Shown here piece after piece: positions 22,652 through 25,308 of a stretch of DNA of 25,308 nt. A model generated the notes under the pieces. It was not told where the DNA came from. It ran no database searches and saw only the letters and a program-made list of their open reading frames with translations. A program made the translations under genes and the position numbers. The stretch is taken from the NCBI GenBank assembly GCA_023447335.1, contig JAEXOD010000165.1, positions 1 to 25,308 on the forward strand. The letters run 5' to 3'. The first letter of the stretch is position 1, and the number at the start of each line of letters is the position of its first letter. The DNA is from Bacteroidota bacterium (GTDB lineage: Bacteria > Bacteroidota > Ignavibacteria > Ignavibacteriales > Melioribacteraceae).

Positions 22652-24043
22652 ATGAAAAGGTATTTAATCAAGACAATCTTAATATTACTTTGTTTTATAT
22701 ATGTTTTAAATGCAAAAGAAAATAATACTTTTACTAAAAGTTTTTATAAACCACTTGTTGTAACAATTATTACCAATAATTCTTTAGGAGATACACTTAA
22801 AGACTTTTTTAATTACGATGAAAAAGGAAATCTTTTAACTCAAACATTGGTAAATGTTACAAATGGAGCTTATCTATATTTTGAAAGAAAATCTTCAACT
22901 TATGATGAAAATGGCAATAGACTTTCTTACATAGTAGAAAAAAGAAACGGTATTAAATGGGATACATTGTATAGAACCATTTATACCTATACAAATTTTG
23001 GAAGAGTTGAAACAGAATTATACGAATCTTTTGATGGGGGGTACTACTACGGTCAAAGAAAATTTTATACATATGATTCAAAATATAGGCTTAGTAACAT
23101 AAAAGTAGATATTTGGAAAAACAATGATTGGGTTAATAACAACAGCTTATCTTACTCTTATGATATCTATGGTAATTTAGAGTATCAAACAAATAAATAT
23201 GACAATGGATATCAGGTAAACTATTGCCGATACTATAATGTTTATGATGTAGATGGAAATAGAGTGATAAGATTGAAAGAAGAAAAAGTAAATGGAGATA
23301 CATTATTTAGAGCTGTTGAAAGATACTTTTATAATTATAATAATAATAAACTAACATCCATAAAATGGCAAAATTGGTATTTAAATGTTTGGAATAACAG
23401 AGCATTAGATACGCTTAGCTACAATAGTTCCGGTAAACTTGTTGAGTATTTATACAAAAATCAATATGGGAATTCTTGGATGGACAATTATAGGAGGCAA
23501 TATACATATGATTTTTTCGGCAATTTAATTACTCAGTTGGATCAAGATGGTATATCATCTACATTTTATAATGATAACTATAATATTTATTCTTATGATG
23601 AACATGGTAATTGTATAAGTGGGAAGTGTAATAATTGGAGAGGAGGTCAATGGTACCCAGGCATTGGAAGTGCAGTTGTTTTATATAACAATGGACAAGA
23701 TACTTTAAAATATTACACAGGTGAATTATATGTTGAGTATGCGTTTTTTACGGATATTAAAGATGAAGATATATCGGTGAATTCATTTTCCCTTTCCCAA
23801 AACTATCCAAATCCGTTTAACCCGTCAACTACAATTGAATTTACAATTCCGCAGAATGACCACGTAATACTTAAGGTTTATGACATCCTTGGAAAAGAAG
23901 TTGCGACATTATTAAATGAAGAACTAACGGTGGGCGGATATAAAATAAATTGGGTCCCTGAAAAGTTAGCAAGCGGCATTTATTTTGCAGTTATGCAAAC
24001 CGGAAAATTGAATAAAACTATTAAAATGAATTATTTAAAATAA
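22652..24043 (+). CDS. Secreted YD-repeat-like protein with T9SS sorting domain (paralogue A)
   Basis: 463 aa with a signal peptide (MKRYLIKTILILLCFIYVLNA). Residues ~45-370 are about eight irregular repeats of the kind YD-x-x-GN-x-L-x-x-x, e.g. FNYDEKGNLLTQTL, STYDENGNRLSYI, YSYDIYGNLEYQT, YNVYDVDGNRVIRL, YTYDFFGNLITQLDQDG, YSYDEHGNCISG. This resembles the YD/RHS repeat pattern, but at far smaller scale and with no toxin domain. Residues 381-463 are the sorting domain, almost identical to that of the preceding gene. The ribosome-binding site GGGGGT is strong, 13 bp after the upstream stop. It is followed 13 bp later by a close paralogue. Exported by T9SS and held at the surface or released (inference); ligand unknown. 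Confidence 0.85.
   Translation: MKRYLIKTILILLCFIYVLNAKENNTFTKSFYKPLVVTIITNNSLGDTLKDFFNYDEKGNLLTQTLVNVTNGAYLYFERKSSTYDENGNRLSYIVEKRNGIKWDTLYRTIYTYTNFGRVETELYESFDGGYYYGQRKFYTYDSKYRLSNIKVDIWKNNDWVNNNSLSYSYDIYGNLEYQTNKYDNGYQVNYCRYYNVYDVDGNRVIRLKEEKVNGDTLFRAVERYFYNYNNNKLTSIKWQNWYLNVWNNRALDTLSYNSSGKLVEYLYKNQYGNSWMDNYRRQYTYDFFGNLITQLDQDGISSTFYNDNYNIYSYDEHGNCISGKCNNWRGGQWYPGIGSAVVLYNNGQDTLKYYTGELYVEYAFFTDIKDEDISVNSFSLSQNYPNPFNPSTTIEFTIPQNDHVILKVYDILGKEVATLLNEELTVGGYKINWVPEKLASGIYFAVMQTGKLNKTIKMNYLK
23792..24043 (+). repeat. T9SS sorting-domain cassette, copy 2
   Basis: 252 bp; translates to the same 83-residue core as copy 1 except two residues (V to T and F to L). A third copy begins at 25194. Confidence 0.85.
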
Positions 24044-24056
24044 AATGGGGGTAAAA

Positions 24057-25308
24057 ATGAAAAAGTATTTAATCAAGACAATCTTAATATTACTTTGTTT
24101 TACATATGTTTTAAATGCAAAAGAAAATAATACTTTAACTAAAAGTTTTTATAAACCACTTGTTGTAACAATTATTACCAATAATTCTTTAGGAGATACC
24201 CTTAAGGATTTTTTTGAATACGATGAAAAAGGAAATCTTTTAACTCAAACATTGGTAAATGTTACAAACGGGTCTTATCTCTATTTGGAACGAAAGTCTT
24301 CAACTTATGACGAGAATGGTAATAGACTTTCTTACATAGAAGAAAAAAGAAACGGTATTAAATGGGATACATTGAATAGAACTATTAATACCTATACAAT
24401 TTTTGGAAGAGTGGTAACAGAATTATCCGAAACTTTTGAATGGGGATATTTTGCAAGAAAAGCCTATTACACTTATGATGACCGATATAGACTAAGTCAA
24501 ATAAAAGAAGATTTTTGGGAAAACGGAAATTGGGTTAATTACTACAACTATTCTTACTCCTACGATATTTATAGTAATTTAGAGTATGAAACAATGAAAT
24601 ATGATGTTGGATATCAAGTAAGCTATAATAGATATTATAATGTTTATGATGTAGATGGAAATAGAGTGATAAGATTGAAAGAAGAAAAAGTAAATGGGGA
24701 TACATTATTTAGAGCTGTTGAAAGATACTTTTATAATTATAATAATAATAAACTAACATCCATTAAATGGCAAAATTGGTATTTAAATGTTTGGAATAAT
24801 AGAACATTAGATACGCTTAGCTACAATAGTTCCGGTAAACTTGTTGAGTATTTATACAAAAATCAATATGGAAATTCTTGGATGGACAATTATAGGAGAC
24901 AATATACATATGATTTTTCCGGCAATTTAATTACTCAGTTGGATCAAGATGGTATATCATCTACATTTTATAATGATAACTATAATATTTATTCATATGA
25001 TCAAAATTCTAACTGCATAAATGCTAAGTGCAAGAGTTGGGGTGGAGGTCAATGGAATCAAAGCAATGGACAGGCAAGAATACTATATAACTCCGGAAAA
25101 GATACATTAGTGTATTATGCCGGAGAAATATATGTTGAGTATGCGCTTTTTACGGATATTAAAGATGAAGATATATCGGTGAATTCGTTTTTTCTTTCCC
25201 AAAACTATCCAAATCCGTTTAATCCTTCAACAACAATTGAATTTACAATTCCGCAGAATGAGCATGTAATACTTAAAGTATATGACATCCTTGGAAAAGA
25301 AGTAGCTA
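24057..25308 (+). CDS. Secreted YD-repeat-like protein with T9SS sorting domain (paralogue B, 3' end outside window)
   Basis: I translated this frame by hand from ATG 24057; it stays open to the window end (417 codons) and is therefore partial. The signal peptide MKKYLIKTILILLCFTYVLNA and first ~100 residues nearly repeat paralogue A. The middle (about 24440-24635) is clearly diverged, while 24636-25001 matches 23234-23599 with only 8 differences in 366 bp. The next ~120 bp diverge again before the sorting domain starts (LSQNYPNPFNPSTT, from 25194). Repeats such as YTYDDRYRLSQIK and YSYDIYSNLEYET are kept. The distance between the two starts is 1405 bp, so the gene arose by tandem duplication of gene plus spacer. 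Function as for paralogue A: a surface or secreted protein of unknown ligand. Confidence 0.85.
   Translation, partial: MKKYLIKTILILLCFTYVLNAKENNTLTKSFYKPLVVTIITNNSLGDTLKDFFEYDEKGNLLTQTLVNVTNGSYLYLERKSSTYDENGNRLSYIEEKRNGIKWDTLNRTINTYTIFGRVVTELSETFEWGYFARKAYYTYDDRYRLSQIKEDFWENGNWVNYYNYSYSYDIYSNLEYETMKYDVGYQVSYNRYYNVYDVDGNRVIRLKEEKVNGDTLFRAVERYFYNYNNNKLTSIKWQNWYLNVWNNRTLDTLSYNSSGKLVEYLYKNQYGNSWMDNYRRQYTYDFSGNLITQLDQDGISSTFYNDNYNIYSYDQNSNCINAKCKSWGGGQWNQSNGQARILYNSGKDTLVYYAGEIYVEYALFTDIKDEDISVNSFFLSQNYPNPFNPSTTIEFTIPQNEHVILKVYDILGKEVA
25194..25308 (+). repeat. T9SS sorting-domain cassette, copy 3 (cut by window end)
   Basis: Starts CTTTCCCAAAACTATCC, as in copy 2, and continues in register to the end of the window. 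Confidence 0.8.

Noticed and set aside
22652..25308. YD repeats read as an RHS/polymorphic toxin system
   Set aside because: The proteins are under 500 aa, end in a T9SS sorting domain, and have no RHS core motif, toxin tip or immunity gene.

Overview
The window is AT-rich bacterial chromosome. I read it as a member of the Ignavibacteriota (Ignavibacterium/Melioribacter type) or a close relative in the Bacteroidota-Chlorobi group. The main evidence is the C-terminal sorting domain with the core SQNYPNPFNPST on secreted proteins, which is the characteristic type IX secretion (T9SS) tail of this group. An LPS/Kdo export operon shows a diderm cell, and a NADH-linked complex I shows respiratory capacity. 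The assignment rests on protein style, not on a marker gene.

Layout. (1) 2-2249, rightward: the end of a complex I operon, nuoD (3' part) - nuoE - nuoF, closed by a perfect palindromic terminator at 2274-2299. (2) 11371-2303, leftward: one tightly spaced run of eight genes: a membrane acetyltransferase-like gene, ruvB, kdsA, kdsD, lptC, an OstA/LptA-like gene, lptB, and a membrane-bound SpoIIE/RsbU-type phosphatase. The core makes Kdo and transports LPS. (3) 11684-12799: an OmpA-domain exported protein behind a CRP-like site. (4) 12800-13264: a compact 0.3 kb MITE-like element with terminal inverted repeats and two nested inverted hairpins, then a promoter carrying three copies of a 10-bp word at exact 21-bp period. 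(5) 13265-13930: a four-helix membrane protein directly abutting a 71-aa XRE-type regulator. (6) 14052-14894: a cysteine-rich protein made of two C_GCAxxG_C_C-like halves. (7) 14980-20114: uvrA, an AhpD-like protein, an amidohydrolase (adenosine-derivative deaminase type) and rdgB in overlapping or near-abutting order, closed by a hairpin terminator. This looks like a DNA-repair/nucleotide-housekeeping operon. (8) 20115-25308: a regulatory region with two tandem CRP-like boxes, followed by three secreted T9SS-client genes: an Asp-box propeller protein and two tandem, partly near-identical YD-repeat proteins, the last cut by the window end.

Most genes are ordinary housekeeping. The parts most worth a second look are the 12.8-13.3 kb intergenic region (mobile element plus phased operator), the duplicated cysteine-rich protein, and the tandem T9SS family with mosaic identity and a shared sorting-domain cassette. 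No tRNA, rRNA, CRISPR array or complete transposase gene was seen.
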